Counted from the stretch's first letter, positions 38,115 to 47,175 are shown. The stretch is 64,000 bases of DNA from Microscillaceae bacterium (GCA_025054775.1 JANWZA010000027.1:27287-91286), one strand, 5' to 3'. The notes: generated by a model not told the origin, from the sequence alone. Program-made: numbers and translations.

Positions 38115-38963
38115 CTACTGACGCTTTTGAGCAAATAACCATTCCCACATTGCCATATCTTGATATGCTTCCACCCAACTATCGTGCTTTACGTCAGCAT
38201 ATTCGGTATAACGAGGAGAAGCTCCTAACTTTTCTAGATTCTTTACCATATCACGCGAATATTTGACGGACACTACTTCATCTTGACTGCCGTGGAAAAT
38301 CCACATAGGAATATGTTTAATTTCATCTGCACGGCTATCTACCCCACCTCCACACACGGGGACTGCTGCGGCAAATAAGTTCGGCTTTCGTAAAAGCATA
38401 TCAAATGTACCGAAGCCTCCCATAGAGAGTCCTGTAATATAAATTCGTTTGCGATCAATAGGAAACTCCTGACAAAGTGTATCTATCAACTCAAAAAGTA
38501 GTCTTACGGGCTCAGAGGGTTCACTTTCCATGACTACTGTGCCATTCTCCCGCCTAAATCTTGCCCAGTGAGTTGTTTTAGGGCATTGTGGCGCCACAAG
38601 AAAGCAAGGATATTTCTTTTGCATCTTCCTACTTGCCCAAATAGGTAAAATATCTTCCGTCTGAATTTGGTTGTCTGTACCTCTGTGAAGTACTCCATGC
38701 AAAAATAAGAGCAGGGGATAGCTTTGGGTGCTATCATAATCCAAAGGTTTTTGGAGTTGATAGGGTAACTGCTTAAAGCTATACGGCTCAAAGCGGTTAA
38801 GATAGTCCGTACTATCTTTAATAGGAATTTTACGATAGAGTGATTTATATTCCATGGTATTAGAAATAATTTTTTTAGGTTTACTTTGGTGTGAAGGAGG
38901 GGAATAAGAACAAGCCATTAGCATACTCAGCTCCAGCACCTTAACAAAAATACTCTTTTTCAT
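38115..38963 (-). CDS. Lipoprotein esterase/peptidase, alpha/beta-hydrolase
   Basis: 282 residues from the ATG at 38963 (MKKSIFVKVLEL); the longer frame begins at a TTG. The signal ends with LSMLMAC, a lipobox giving a lipidated Cys at residue 18. The enzyme part shows LLLFLHGVLHRG, YITGLSMGGFGTFD with the nucleophile Ser, IFHGSQDEVVSV with the Asp and VKHDSWVEAY with the His. It resembles Bacteroidota phospholipase/carboxylesterase-type 'predicted peptidases'. The gene follows pdxJ after 22 bases, so the two are probably cotranscribed. Confidence 0.85.
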   Translation of the reverse strand: MKKSIFVKVLELSMLMACSYSPPSHQSKPKKIISNTMEYKSLYRKIPIKDSTDYLNRFEPYSFKQLPYQLQKPLDYDSTQSYPLLLFLHGVLHRGTDNQIQTEDILPIWASRKMQKKYPCFLVAPQCPKTTHWARFRRENGTVVMESEPSEPVRLLFELIDTLCQEFPIDRKRIYITGLSMGGFGTFDMLLRKPNLFAAAVPVCGGGVDSRADEIKHIPMWIFHGSQDEVVSVKYSRDMVKNLEKLGASPRYTEYADVKHDSWVEAYQDMAMWEWLFAQKRQ

Positions 38964-38985
38964 AGCTTTTACCAAAAAATTTGTA

Positions 38986-39708
38986 CTAATTTTTAGGGTT
39001 TAGTGCCCGTTTGTATAGCTGAATAGTATTCTCTAATCCTAAATATAAAGCATCGCAAATAAGGGCATGACCAATAGAGACTTCATCAAGATAAGGCAAT
39101 TCCTGTTTTAGGAAAGCTAAATTAGTTAGGTCTAAATCATGTCCTGCATTTACACCTAAACCTAACTCGTGAGCTAATACCGCACATTTTTGATAAGGTG
39201 CTATGGCTTTTTGTTTATCTTGCTTAAACTCGTGAGCATAAATTCCCGTGTATAACTCTATTCTATCTGCACCGCAACGTGCCGCTCCTTCTACCATCGC
39301 CTCTTCAGGATTGACAAAAATAGAAACTCTAATTCCTTGTGCCTGAAAAATTTGTGTTACTTCCCTCAAAAAACTTTCATGCTTTATAGTATCCCATCCT
39401 GAGTTTGAAGTAATTACGTTTACTGCATCAGGCACAAGCGTTACTTGTGTAGGTTTAGCCTCTAACACTAAATCTATAAATTTGCCCTGCGGATTTCCTT
39501 CAATATTAAATTCGGTATAAATTAAGGGTACTAGTTCGCGTACATCTTGGTAGCGTATGTGCCTTTCATCAGGGCGAGGATGAACCGTGACTCCATCTGC
39601 TCCAAATCGTTGAACATCTTGAGCCACCTTTAACACATTAGGATTATTGCCTCCACGAGCATTTCGCAGAGTTGCAAATTTATTGATATTTACACTTAGT
39701 TTTGTCAT
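38986..39708 (-). CDS. pdxJ: Pyridoxine 5'-phosphate synthase
   Basis: 240 residues. It condenses 3-amino-2-oxopropyl phosphate with 1-deoxyxylulose 5-phosphate, the last ring-closing step of vitamin B6 synthesis. The TIM-barrel landmarks are LSVNINKFATLRNARGGNNP, GVTVHPRPDERHI, QVTLVPD, SIFVNPE, RIELYTG, GVNAGHDLDLTNL and SIGHALICDALYLG. Full length. It is the first gene of a two-gene unit with the lipoprotein esterase. Possible minus-strand -7 elements are at 39748-39755 and 39828-39835. Confidence 0.97.
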   Translation of the reverse strand: MTKLSVNINKFATLRNARGGNNPNVLKVAQDVQRFGADGVTVHPRPDERHIRYQDVRELVPLIYTEFNIEGNPQGKFIDLVLEAKPTQVTLVPDAVNVITSNSGWDTIKHESFLREVTQIFQAQGIRVSIFVNPEEAMVEGAARCGADRIELYTGIYAHEFKQDKQKAIAPYQKCAVLAHELGLGVNAGHDLDLTNLAFLKQELPYLDEVSIGHALICDALYLGLENTIQLYKRALNPKN

Positions 39709-40620
39709 TATTCAAAAGTAAAAGTTTAAGACGTTTGAATAGTTAAGCAAAAGTAAAAAAAAATATTAGTTTTGTTGTTTAATTGTTGATTTCTAATTTT
39801 ACTTTTGTTTGGCTAAGCAAAAATATTTACTTTTACAATAATGTAGAATGTAAACATAACATTTTAGAAAAAAATAAATAATTAATTCTTAGTGTAAAAA
39901 AATAAGTTTAGGTAAAAAATACTATAAAATAATAACATTGCGATAAATTAGCATAGTTTTATTTCATTTGCACTATTTCATAAAGCAAATAACAATAATA
40001 AAATTACTAAAAAATAATACTTTGCAAAAAAACAAAGCATTTTTATTCTAAAAATATATACAATTAAAGCTAGTTAAAATACTTTTTTAGTGTAATAGTA
40101 TTACTTAAAAATAAAAAAGTACTATTTTATACTAAAAGTATTATTTTTATCAGCGATTAAAACGCTTTTAGTTTAATGTAATGCTAACTAAAAAAAAAGT
40201 TTATATTTTTTACACTAAAAATACTTACTTTAACTAAAAAGTATAATATATTTAATTTATTAAAATACTTCTTAAAGATAAAATATAGTTGTTTTGCATT
40301 AAAAATAATTTCTTTTACTTAAGTGTAGTATATATTTAATACATTATAGTACTACAAAAAAATAGAATATAGTTACTTTAAATTAAAAATGTATACTTTA
40401 ACTAAAATTTAATATCTAATTACTTTAATTAAGTATTACTTAAAAGTAAAATATAAGTTAATTACATTAAAAAAATTATACTATATAATAGTTAATATAC
40501 TTTTAATTTGTCATAGCTTATTATTTAAAGAGAAAACATACATTTATTTTGTTAAAGTTAATAAAAAATACATAAAGTAATTAAGATTAGAAGTTAAAAC
40601 TTACATTATTTATAAAACCA
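39709..40620. other. Extremely AT-rich intergenic island
   Basis: About 912 bases without a gene. Sampled 60-base lines between 40081 and 40440 contain only 10-15 percent G+C, against roughly 35-40 percent in neighbouring genes. All frames are full of stops. The second half holds the 84-bp repeat described separately. No DnaA-box-like, tRNA or clear terminator sequence was seen. Confidence 0.85.
40018..40600. repeat. Degenerate 84-bp AT-rich tandem repeat, about 6-7 units
   Basis: Aligning by hand, the motif A(T/C)TAAAAAT recurs at 40214, 40298, 40382 and 40466, exactly 84 bases apart. AATATAGTT-like motifs recur at 40283, 40367 and 40451, also 84 apart. Earlier units at about 40048 and 40131 keep the phase within one base; a later one near 40536-40552 is shifted by one. 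Adjacent units are roughly 60 percent identical, so this is an old array. 84 is 28 codons, but no frame is open now. Confidence 0.7.
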
Positions 40621-42387
40621 CATTATGAAGAAATATTAAAATTAAGTACTTGGAAGCGCGATGCAATAGCAGGAATTGTTACAGGTTTAATGACAATACC
40701 ATTATCTATTGGAATATGTTTATTGTCTAAATATCCAATTAAAATAGGTTTAGCTATTGTTGTATTTGCTTGTGTAATAAGTTTTGTAATATATTTATTT
40801 AAGCCTGGTAACCACATAGGAATACCGAGCATAGCTGCAAGACTTGCACCTATGCTTGCTTTAGGAGTGAGTAAATTTGAAGTAGAAAATATGCCCTTTG
40901 TTATTTTTTTAACTTTATTTATTTAATTTTTTATTTGGTATTTTAAACTAGAGGAATATATATTAAAAGCTGTTCCATACTTTTTGATAGAAGGATTATT
41001 GGCAGGTGTAGGCTTAAAAATAGCTACAAAATTTTTACCTTATACATATTCACTCTTTACTGAAAAAAAATTGCTAGGAGTATGGTCATTAGAACGTATT
41101 TAGATAGTTTCTTGCTCTGCGTTTACTTTCTTGTTGTTTATTTTTTTATATAAATATTTTAAGAAAAGCAATCCAGGAATTCCCTACATAGTAGTTATCG
41201 GTGTGAGTGTGGTGTTAAATTTTTATCATAAAGTACCTATGCTAAAAGTAGAGTATACTCCGTTTGTATTAGCCCTACCGACTCCGCATTGGGAGTCACT
41301 TTCGTGGTGGTTTCTTATGAATATGTTGGTGTATAGCTTGGTTTTGGCTTTAATTAATGTAATAGAACAAGTGATGAGCAACGTAGCCATTGAAAAGATG
41401 GATCCGCTAGGAAGGAAAGCAGACTCAAACAATAGTTTGCTAGTGATGTGGTTAGCGAATATGGGTGCAAGCTTTTTTGGAGGCATGACCAATTTAGATG
41501 GATTAGCAAAAAGCACTACAAATTGTATTGCAGGAGCGCGGACAAAGGTATCAGCGTTGTTTGTGGCATTAGTGATTAGTGTGGTATTAGTATTTCCTCA
41601 TTTACTGAACTATCTTCCTGAATTTGCTTTGGCAGTTTTAATGCTTTTTACGGGTTGGAAAATGATAGCAGGGCTATACAACGTAGCTTATGATGGGGAA
41701 TATGCCTTTGGGTTGTCCTTATTTTGTGCTATTTTGGTATTTGAGTATGGCATTTTTGAGGGTTTACTGATAGTGTTGGCAGTGCATAGCTTTATTAAGT
41801 ATGTAGTATATCGTAGTTCGCATATTCCTACCTTAGAAATCCTATCAAGTTTTGTGCAGACCTCTGGAGAGAATGAGCCTCACTTGCATGAGGCTGAAGT
41901 GCGGGCTTTTAACCAAATGCATGCAAGCCATTCAATTCGGATTTCGCAAAGAGCCAACGACAGGAAGTCGCTTAATAGTTTTCTTAAGGAATGGGAAGAG
42001 TACTTGAACAGGGGCAAAATTGACGAGGTAGTACATGCTTATGCTCCGCAGGGCTTACTTTGGCATACTACCAAGCAGCTCCTTTTTGCAAACAGGCAAG
42101 CTATTGCCAGTTACTTTGAAGAGTTAGTAAAGTTACAGGAGTTGAGGTGGCGTTTTGAAACTAGCCAAATTAGGCAGTATGACGAGGTATTTATCAAAAC
42201 GGGAACATGTATTTTTTCCTATGTTGAGAACCAAAAAGCCCACGAGGTAGAGGCAGAGTATGCTCTTATTTGTTGCAAACACGAGGGCAATTGGCAAATT
42301 ATGGAGCACTTCACGTCAGCCTTACCTCTTCTTCCTTCCGAGGCAGGCAAAGTTACTCTCTCTACGCACTCGGAGAAGAAAGAGTAA
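40621..42387 (+). pseudogene. SulP-family anion transporter with two in-frame stops and a SnoaL/CaMKII-AD-like C-terminal domain
   Basis: One continuous frame from about 40621 reads STWKRDAIAGIVTGLMTIPL, the start of a SulP transporter, through all membrane helices to 42387, but it is interrupted by TAA at 40924-40926 and TAG at 41101-41103. No ATG lies before the first helix; the first Met is inside it (40690). The part from about 41131 is intact and includes NVIEQVMSNVAIEKMDPLGR and NMGASFFGGMTNLDGLAKST. Instead of STAS, the C-terminal approximately 125 residues (from about 41980) resemble a SnoaL/CaMKII-association-like domain, with FLKEWEEYLNRGKIDEVVHA and an IMEHFTSALP end. G+C rises along the gene, from about 20-30 percent in the 5' third (one 60-base line reaches 48 percent) to about 40 percent. 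A full product is unlikely unless the stops are read through. Confidence 0.8.
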
Positions 42388-42427
42388 ATAAAAAAACGGA
42401 CTTTTTTAGCTTTTGTAAATAAAGTAG

Positions 42428-42435
42428 TATATTTG
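42428..42435 (+). promoter_or_regulatory. -7 element TATATTTG for rpmB
   Basis: Consensus TAnnTTTG, 86 bases upstream of the rpmB ATG, downstream of the SulP pseudogene stop. Confidence 0.45.
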
Positions 42436-42521
42436 CAACCTGTTTTGCAAAAGCGTTTTTGCAATTGTACAGGGTTAAATCTAGTGGTTTCATTTTCAAA
42501 TTATTCACAAGAGACAGAAAC

Positions 42522-42767
42522 ATGGCACGCGTTTGTCAAATCACAGGAAAAAGAACACGAATAGGCAATAATGTTTCTCACGCTAACAACAGAACCAAGC
42601 GAAAATTTTATCCTAATCTGCAAAAGAAAAGATTTTTCTTAGAGAGCGAAGGCAGATGGGTAAGGCTTAAAGTGTGTACCAAGGCTATCAAAACTATCAA
42701 CAAGTATGGCTTAGAAGCGGTAATTAGAGAAGCCAAAGCAAAAGGTACTTTCACGGGAAAAATTTAA
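42522..42767 (+). CDS. rpmB: 50S ribosomal protein L28
   Basis: 81 residues from the ATG at 42522 (MARVCQITGKRTRIGNNVSH); the longer frame from 42459 adds a non-family N-terminus. The L28 core is clear: ANNRTKRKFYPNLQKKRFF and KVCTKAIKTINKYGLEAV. In many Bacteroidota rpmB is followed directly by rpmG; here no L33 reading frame is visible downstream and a hairpin follows instead. Confidence 0.96.
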   Translation: MARVCQITGKRTRIGNNVSHANNRTKRKFYPNLQKKRFFLESEGRWVRLKVCTKAIKTINKYGLEAVIREAKAKGTFTGKI

Positions 42768-42839
42768 CCTGTCAGAGTGAAAGTGTGGACTGCCCCGAGT
42801 CTGAATTAGACAAGAAAATAGTGTATTTTGTGCCTTCTA

Positions 42840-42866
42840 AGCATAGAATATGCTATTTTTTATTTT
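42840..42866 (+). terminator. Probable terminator after rpmB
   Basis: A 6-bp stem AGCATA/TATGCT with a 3-base loop (42840-42854), followed by a T-rich stretch, 72 bases beyond the rpmB stop. Confidence 0.5.
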
Positions 42867-43039
42867 TGTGCTTTGTTCTTAAAGTAAAGTTGTGCTCCAA
42901 AGGAGAATTGTTAGTCTAGTTCAAGTAGGAATGTTTTATTCTTGAAAGTGGTTAGGACTTTGCTTGTCTGTGTTAGGCAAAATAAAAACACCTTCAAGAT
43001 AACCTCTTAGGTGGTAGATTGAATTAGCTACCAAAACGC

Positions 43040-43356
43040 TTATTTTTGCTCTTGGATAAACTTTGCCAAATCGTCAGTAACATCTAACAATTTCTTCTTT
43101 TGAAGAGGCTTTGCCAAACTTTGTTTGTCCAAAAGTACGATATAGCCTTTATTCTCGCAATATTTTGCCATATGCTTTTGGATTTCAAGCGTGCTATATT
43201 TCCGTTGAGTAGTTTTTTTAGCCGTACACCATCTATCATGGCAGCATTTTGTTGGCTTACTTCGGGTGCTTGCGGTTTTCTACTCGCTTTTTCGCTGCTA
43301 CAACCATATTGCCATAGCATACCTACGCATAACATAAGGAAAAGATACCTTTTCAT
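43040..43356 (-). pseudogene. Frameshifted small lipoprotein with Skp/OmpH-like C-terminus
   Basis: The ATG at 43356 begins a lipoprotein signal (MKRYLFLMLCVGML, then a Cys in YGCSS). After DGVRLKK the frame enters an A7 run (minus strand, about 43206-43212). Inserting one A continues as KTTQRKYSTLEIQKHMAKYC, then GYIVLLDKQ and LLDVTDDLAKFIQEQK, stopping at 43040. That tail has the GY-x-VLLD ... LD-x-TDD pattern of the C-terminus of Skp/OmpH periplasmic chaperones. Without the correction the frame runs to 43084 with a different, unconvincing tail. The reconstructed protein is about 104 residues, short for Skp (about 160). It could be a sequencing homopolymer error, a real mutation or slippage. 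Confidence 0.65.
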
Positions 43357-43536
43357 AAAAATTGAAATAAATTGAAAGAAAATAAAATAATGATGTTGCA
43401 AGTTTACAAATTCTTTTTCATTTGAGTAAATACCTTCACTTGTTTTGGTATATAAAAGTAAATGTTTTATGCAAGGGCAAATAGACAAATTCTTGGTTTA
43501 ATATTTCAAAGAATGCAACATTATTAAAAAAAAACT

Positions 43537-43544
43537 TATCTTTG
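43537..43544 (+). promoter_or_regulatory. -7 element TATCTTTG
   Basis: Consensus TAnnTTTG, 51 bases before the start of the XRE regulator. No -33 TTTG at the expected spacing. Confidence 0.5.
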
Positions 43545-43595
43545 TTCAAAAAATGTTAGCATTATGGCAAAAACGAAACTTCAGCAATAATTTGT

Positions 43596-44423
43596 ATGTA
43601 CCTAAGCAAAAATCTTAAATATCTCCGCGAAAATAATGGTCGTATGAGCCAAGAGGCATTAGCAAAGGCAATTGGCATTACGCGTAGTGCGGTTAGTTCA
43701 TATGAAGACGGCAGAGCAGAGCCTAAGTTAGAGGTAATAAATAGCATTGCTAATTACTTTGGGTTGAGTATAGACCAAATTATTAATGTAGATTTAGCAG
43801 TAGTAGGGAGTAATGTCGCTCAACCTTTACAAGGGCTAAAAAAATATGCCAGCCCCAAGGAATCTCGGGTGCTTACCATTACTTTGGATGAAAATAATAA
43901 TGAAAATATTGAATTTGTCTCACTCAAAAATGCGCAACAATACGTACATAGTTACGCAGATAGCTTATTTTTGAAGGATTTGCCCAAGTATGAAATCCCT
44001 TTCTTACCTTCGGGTAAAACCTACCGTGCTTTTGAAATCAGTGGGGACTATATGCTCCCCTTTCCCCCTAATTGCATAGTTGTTGGCGAGTACGTGCAGG
44101 ACTGGAATAGCTTACCTGAGGGAGAGGTGTGTGTGATAGTTTCCCCCGCATTAGGGATTGCCTTGCGCGAGGTATACAATAAAATAGAGGAGAACAATAG
44201 TTTTCTGTTTAAGTGTAGTAACATTGCTTATAAGCCACAGGAAATTCCCGTACAAGACGTGGTAGAATTGTGGAAGTTCGCTGCTATAGTAAGTAAGGAT
44301 ATTCCCGAAGAGCAGGATTTGTTGCAAGAGCTTCGTAAAGCGTTTTTACGCTTAGAAGATGATATTAGAGAAATAAAATTAGCACAAAAAAATAGTAAAG
44401 GAAGCGATGTTGCAAATAGATGA
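43596..44423 (+). CDS. XRE-family regulator with S24/LexA-like C-terminal domain
   Basis: 275 residues. The N-terminal helix-turn-helix (about 5-58) reads MSQEALAKAIGITRSAVSSY and EDGRAEPKLEVINSIANYFG. A linker (about 75-130) leads to an S24-like fold (FEISGDYMLP, GEVCVIVSP, GIALREVYNKI). The catalytic Ser expected in SGDSM is Tyr, so self-cleavage is unlikely and the fold probably serves dimerisation or ligand sensing. The C-terminal helix is basic. It is the first gene of the plus-strand signalling block that runs to 56118 and could regulate it. 224 bases separate it from cheR. Confidence 0.87.
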   Translation: MYLSKNLKYLRENNGRMSQEALAKAIGITRSAVSSYEDGRAEPKLEVINSIANYFGLSIDQIINVDLAVVGSNVAQPLQGLKKYASPKESRVLTITLDENNNENIEFVSLKNAQQYVHSYADSLFLKDLPKYEIPFLPSGKTYRAFEISGDYMLPFPPNCIVVGEYVQDWNSLPEGEVCVIVSPALGIALREVYNKIEENNSFLFKCSNIAYKPQEIPVQDVVELWKFAAIVSKDIPEEQDLLQELRKAFLRLEDDIREIKLAQKNSKGSDVANR

Positions 44424-44647
44424 GTTGTAAATAAAGTGAAGTTAATGAGCAAATTAAAGTTAGGTTTATTTCTGGAGATAAGGATAAAGCAAGAGCAGAA
44501 GTTCGTGTTATAATCTTTTTTTTAAGCTCATAACATGATTAAAATAAATATAATTCATTTGCAAAAAAATGCGTAATATTGCTGAAAAATTCTGCATTTT
44601 TGCCTCTCGATGTTCAAAGTTGGTTTAGATAAACGCGTTTCTGTTGT

Positions 44648-45475
44648 ATGCAAGATATAGAAATAGCTCAATTACGCACTATTACCGATATCATCAAAAA
44701 ACACTACAACTATGATTTTTCTAATTATGCAATGTCCTCTTTCAAGCGAAGGATACAACGCATATTAGAAATTCACAAATATAGTTCAGTAGATGTTTTG
44801 ATAGACAAACTAAGTTTGGGAGATACTAAATATTTCAAAGAGTTTCTTTCCGAAATTACGGTCAATGTTACCGAGATGTTTCGCGACCCTACATTTTGGA
44901 AAGAGCTGAAAGAAAATATTTTGCCTACTATTTTTGCTAATAACCGTACTGTAAGCATATGGCATGCAGGGTGCTCTTCAGGAGAGGAAGTTTATACAAT
45001 GGCAATCGTACTTAAGGAGATGGGCCTATTGGAGAATGTAAAAATTATTGCCACAGATATAGATACTACCATTCTGCAAAAAGCACGAGAGGGGGTATAT
45101 CCCTTGAAAAACATGGAAATGAATATTAAAAATTATCAACGTTATGGTGGAACGGTAGGATTAGAAAAATATTACAAAGAAGAGGGCAACAAAGCTATTA
45201 TGGATAAAAGCCTAGTGCGAGATGTAACCTATAAAGAACATAATCTTGTAACAGGAGGTGTATTCGGCAAATTTGATCTCATTTTATGCCGTAATGTTAT
45301 GATTTATTTCAATCAACAATTGCAAAATAGCGTACTGAAAGTTTTTCACGAAAGTTTGTTTAAGTATGGTTATTTGGCAATAGGTTCAAAAGAGTCATTA
45401 ATTTGGTGTGAAATAGCTAATAAATTTATTGTAGTAAACAACGAGGAGAAAATTTACAAAAAAGTAAAAGATTAA
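44648..45475 (+). CDS. cheR: CheR-type protein-glutamate O-methyltransferase
   Basis: 275 residues. It transfers a methyl group from S-adenosylmethionine to glutamates of receptor-like proteins. The N-terminal helical domain (about 1-75) includes YDFSNYAMSSFKRRI. The SAM-binding domain shows VTEMFRDPTFWKEL, IWHAGCSSGEEVYTMAIVLK, IIATDIDTTIL and FDLILCRNVMIYFN. Complete, with no TPR extension. The next gene is a CheB-type esterase 73 bases downstream. No methyl-accepting chemotaxis receptor, CheA or CheW gene is in the window, so its substrate is unclear. Confidence 0.93.
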   Translation: MQDIEIAQLRTITDIIKKHYNYDFSNYAMSSFKRRIQRILEIHKYSSVDVLIDKLSLGDTKYFKEFLSEITVNVTEMFRDPTFWKELKENILPTIFANNRTVSIWHAGCSSGEEVYTMAIVLKEMGLLENVKIIATDIDTTILQKAREGVYPLKNMEMNIKNYQRYGGTVGLEKYYKEEGNKAIMDKSLVRDVTYKEHNLVTGGVFGKFDLILCRNVMIYFNQQLQNSVLKVFHESLFKYGYLAIGSKESLIWCEIANKFIVVNNEEKIYKKVKD

Positions 45476-45548
45476 TCTTGGTTTTATGCCCAGTTATTAA
45501 AAAAGAGCCTACTTGTAAGGGTTCATCCTGTTATTTTTTCGTATATCA

Positions 45549-46166
45549 ATGACACAGTTTAAGATAGATAGTAGTCAATACAAAGCAATAGTAATTGGAG
45601 GTTCAGCAGGTAGCTTTCAAGTAATAAGCAAAATCTTGAGTAGCATTCCTAGTAACTTTGAACTTCCTATTATCATGTGTTTGCATCGTCTACGCCATGT
45701 GAGGAATGGCTTTGTAGAAGCTTTGAACATCAAAAGCAATATTGAAATAGAAGAACCGTATGATAAAGAGGCTATAAAAAGAGGGAAAGTATATCTTGCT
45801 CCTGCTAACTATCATTTGGGTATAGAATTAGGCAATACTTTTGCTTTATCAACAGAGGAACTTGTAAACAATTCACGCCCTGCCATAGATATTACGCTCT
45901 CTACCGCAGCATATGCGTATAGAAACAAGTTAATTGGTATACTTTTGTCAGGAGCTAATAAAGACGGGGCAATTGGTATGAAAAATGTACACGAAAAAGG
46001 GGGGCTGACTATTATTCAAGACCCGCAGGAGTGTTTAATTGATACCATGCCCTTAGCAGCACAAAAAATTACGAAAATAGACTATGTGCTAGGGGTAGAT
46101 GGAATTATTAGTTTCTTGTTAGAATTGGACAAACAAATTAAAGCAACAGCTACTACTTCGTCTTAA
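45549..46166 (+). CDS. CheB-type protein-glutamate methylesterase, receiver-less
   Basis: 205 residues, only the methylesterase domain; the usual N-terminal receiver is missing, so activation by CheA phosphorylation is not possible. Catalytic residues are in place: Ser19 in VIGGSAGSF, His46 in CLHR and Asp139 in LLSGANKDGAIGM. GGLTIIQDPQECLIDTMPLAA is the standard following loop. It hydrolyses glutamyl methyl esters and may also deamidate Gln. It is paired with CheR. Constitutive or protein-regulated activity is inferred. Only 13 bases precede the following gene. Confidence 0.92.
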   Translation: MTQFKIDSSQYKAIVIGGSAGSFQVISKILSSIPSNFELPIIMCLHRLRHVRNGFVEALNIKSNIEIEEPYDKEAIKRGKVYLAPANYHLGIELGNTFALSTEELVNNSRPAIDITLSTAAYAYRNKLIGILLSGANKDGAIGMKNVHEKGGLTIIQDPQECLIDTMPLAAQKITKIDYVLGVDGIISFLLELDKQIKATATTSS

Positions 46167-46179
46167 AAAAGATAAAGTT

Positions 46180-47007
46180 ATGAAAGTAAATCAAGTTATT
46201 AGTACTTTGCTTATTATAGCCTTTGTAGTGGGGGTACTCTTTGTAACCGTACTCTACATTCCTAACTGGGGTAACACTCTTTCCACTAAATTAGAGCTCA
46301 CTAATATTAAACAAGTGGATACAATAGATACCGCTCTTACCAGCCTTATAGTAGCTGTAGGGTTTGTATCTATTTTAGGTTTAGCGGCTATCTTTGTATT
46401 ACTATTAGGGGTTAGAAACCGAATTGATGTGGTATACGTGCATACTACTAATAAAGAAAATCAATCTGCTAACTCCACCAAAGGAGAGGATATTTACGAA
46501 ACGGAAAATTATACTTTACTTTCCGCTGAGTTTTTGTCTAAATTAAAAAATTTGATAGAGAATAATCAGCAGAACCGAAAGGTAATGTATGAAAAAGTAC
46601 TAAGTGAAATATGCAAAGCAGTAGAGGCTGTACAAGGAATTTTCTATTTATATAAGACAGACGAGAGTAAACAAGAAGAGATACTGGAAGCGGTGGCTAC
46701 CTTTGCCTATTATTCAGTAGACGGGAAACTCCCAAGCTATCAATTAGGTGAGGGATTAGTGGGGCAGGTTGCCAAAAATCTAGAAGTTATTAACGTGAAA
46801 TCCGTACCAGAGGGGTATATTACCACTATATCAGGTCTGGGAAAGACTACTCCCTCACACTTACTTTTACAACCTGTTGCCCTTGATAATCAGCTAATTG
46901 GAGTATTAGAAATTGCTTCTTTTACAGAATTTGAAAAGCAAAAAGAACTTTTTGTGAAAGAAGTGGCTTCGCTTTTAGCCAAAGAAACACAAAACACCTA
47001 TAAATGA
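46180..47007 (+). CDS. Two-helix membrane protein with GAF domain
   Basis: 275 residues. Transmembrane helices at about 6-28 and 53-78 bracket a short periplasmic loop. A linker (about 85-125) leads to a cytoplasmic GAF domain (about 130-270: ICKAVEAVQGIFYLYKTD, AVATFAYYSVDGK, LGEGLVGQVAKN, LLLQPVALDNQLIGVLEIAS). It has the same GAF type as that in the SpoIIE protein that follows (compare GEGLVGQAAIEKDTI), suggesting a common ligand. No output enzyme is present. Possibly a sensory partner of the phosphatase. Confidence 0.85.
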   Translation: MKVNQVISTLLIIAFVVGVLFVTVLYIPNWGNTLSTKLELTNIKQVDTIDTALTSLIVAVGFVSILGLAAIFVLLLGVRNRIDVVYVHTTNKENQSANSTKGEDIYETENYTLLSAEFLSKLKNLIENNQQNRKVMYEKVLSEICKAVEAVQGIFYLYKTDESKQEEILEAVATFAYYSVDGKLPSYQLGEGLVGQVAKNLEVINVKSVPEGYITTISGLGKTTPSHLLLQPVALDNQLIGVLEIASFTEFEKQKELFVKEVASLLAKETQNTYK

Positions 47008-47175
47008 GTAAATCTAAATTTCTGATAATCAAATATTTTATACATAAATTGTTTTTTCTAATTCTCAATATTAGCAAACTTGGTTAAGTTTTTGCAAATA
47101 ACAACTTGTGAGAACAACTTTAATGTTGTTTGATAAAGGAGCTACTTTAAGGTTTCATTTTTGAACAATAACCTT

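Noticed and set aside
40283..40474. CRISPR array
   Set aside because: The 84-bp units are degenerate, directly abutting and have no constant repeat with variable spacers; no cas gene is present.
39709..40620. Replication origin or centromere
   Set aside because: The AT richness and repeats fit loosely, but no DnaA-box or parS-like sequence was seen and no dnaA or parAB gene is nearby.
42768..43039. rpmG following rpmB
   Set aside because: No L33 frame can be read; a small hairpin and AT-rich sequence follow.
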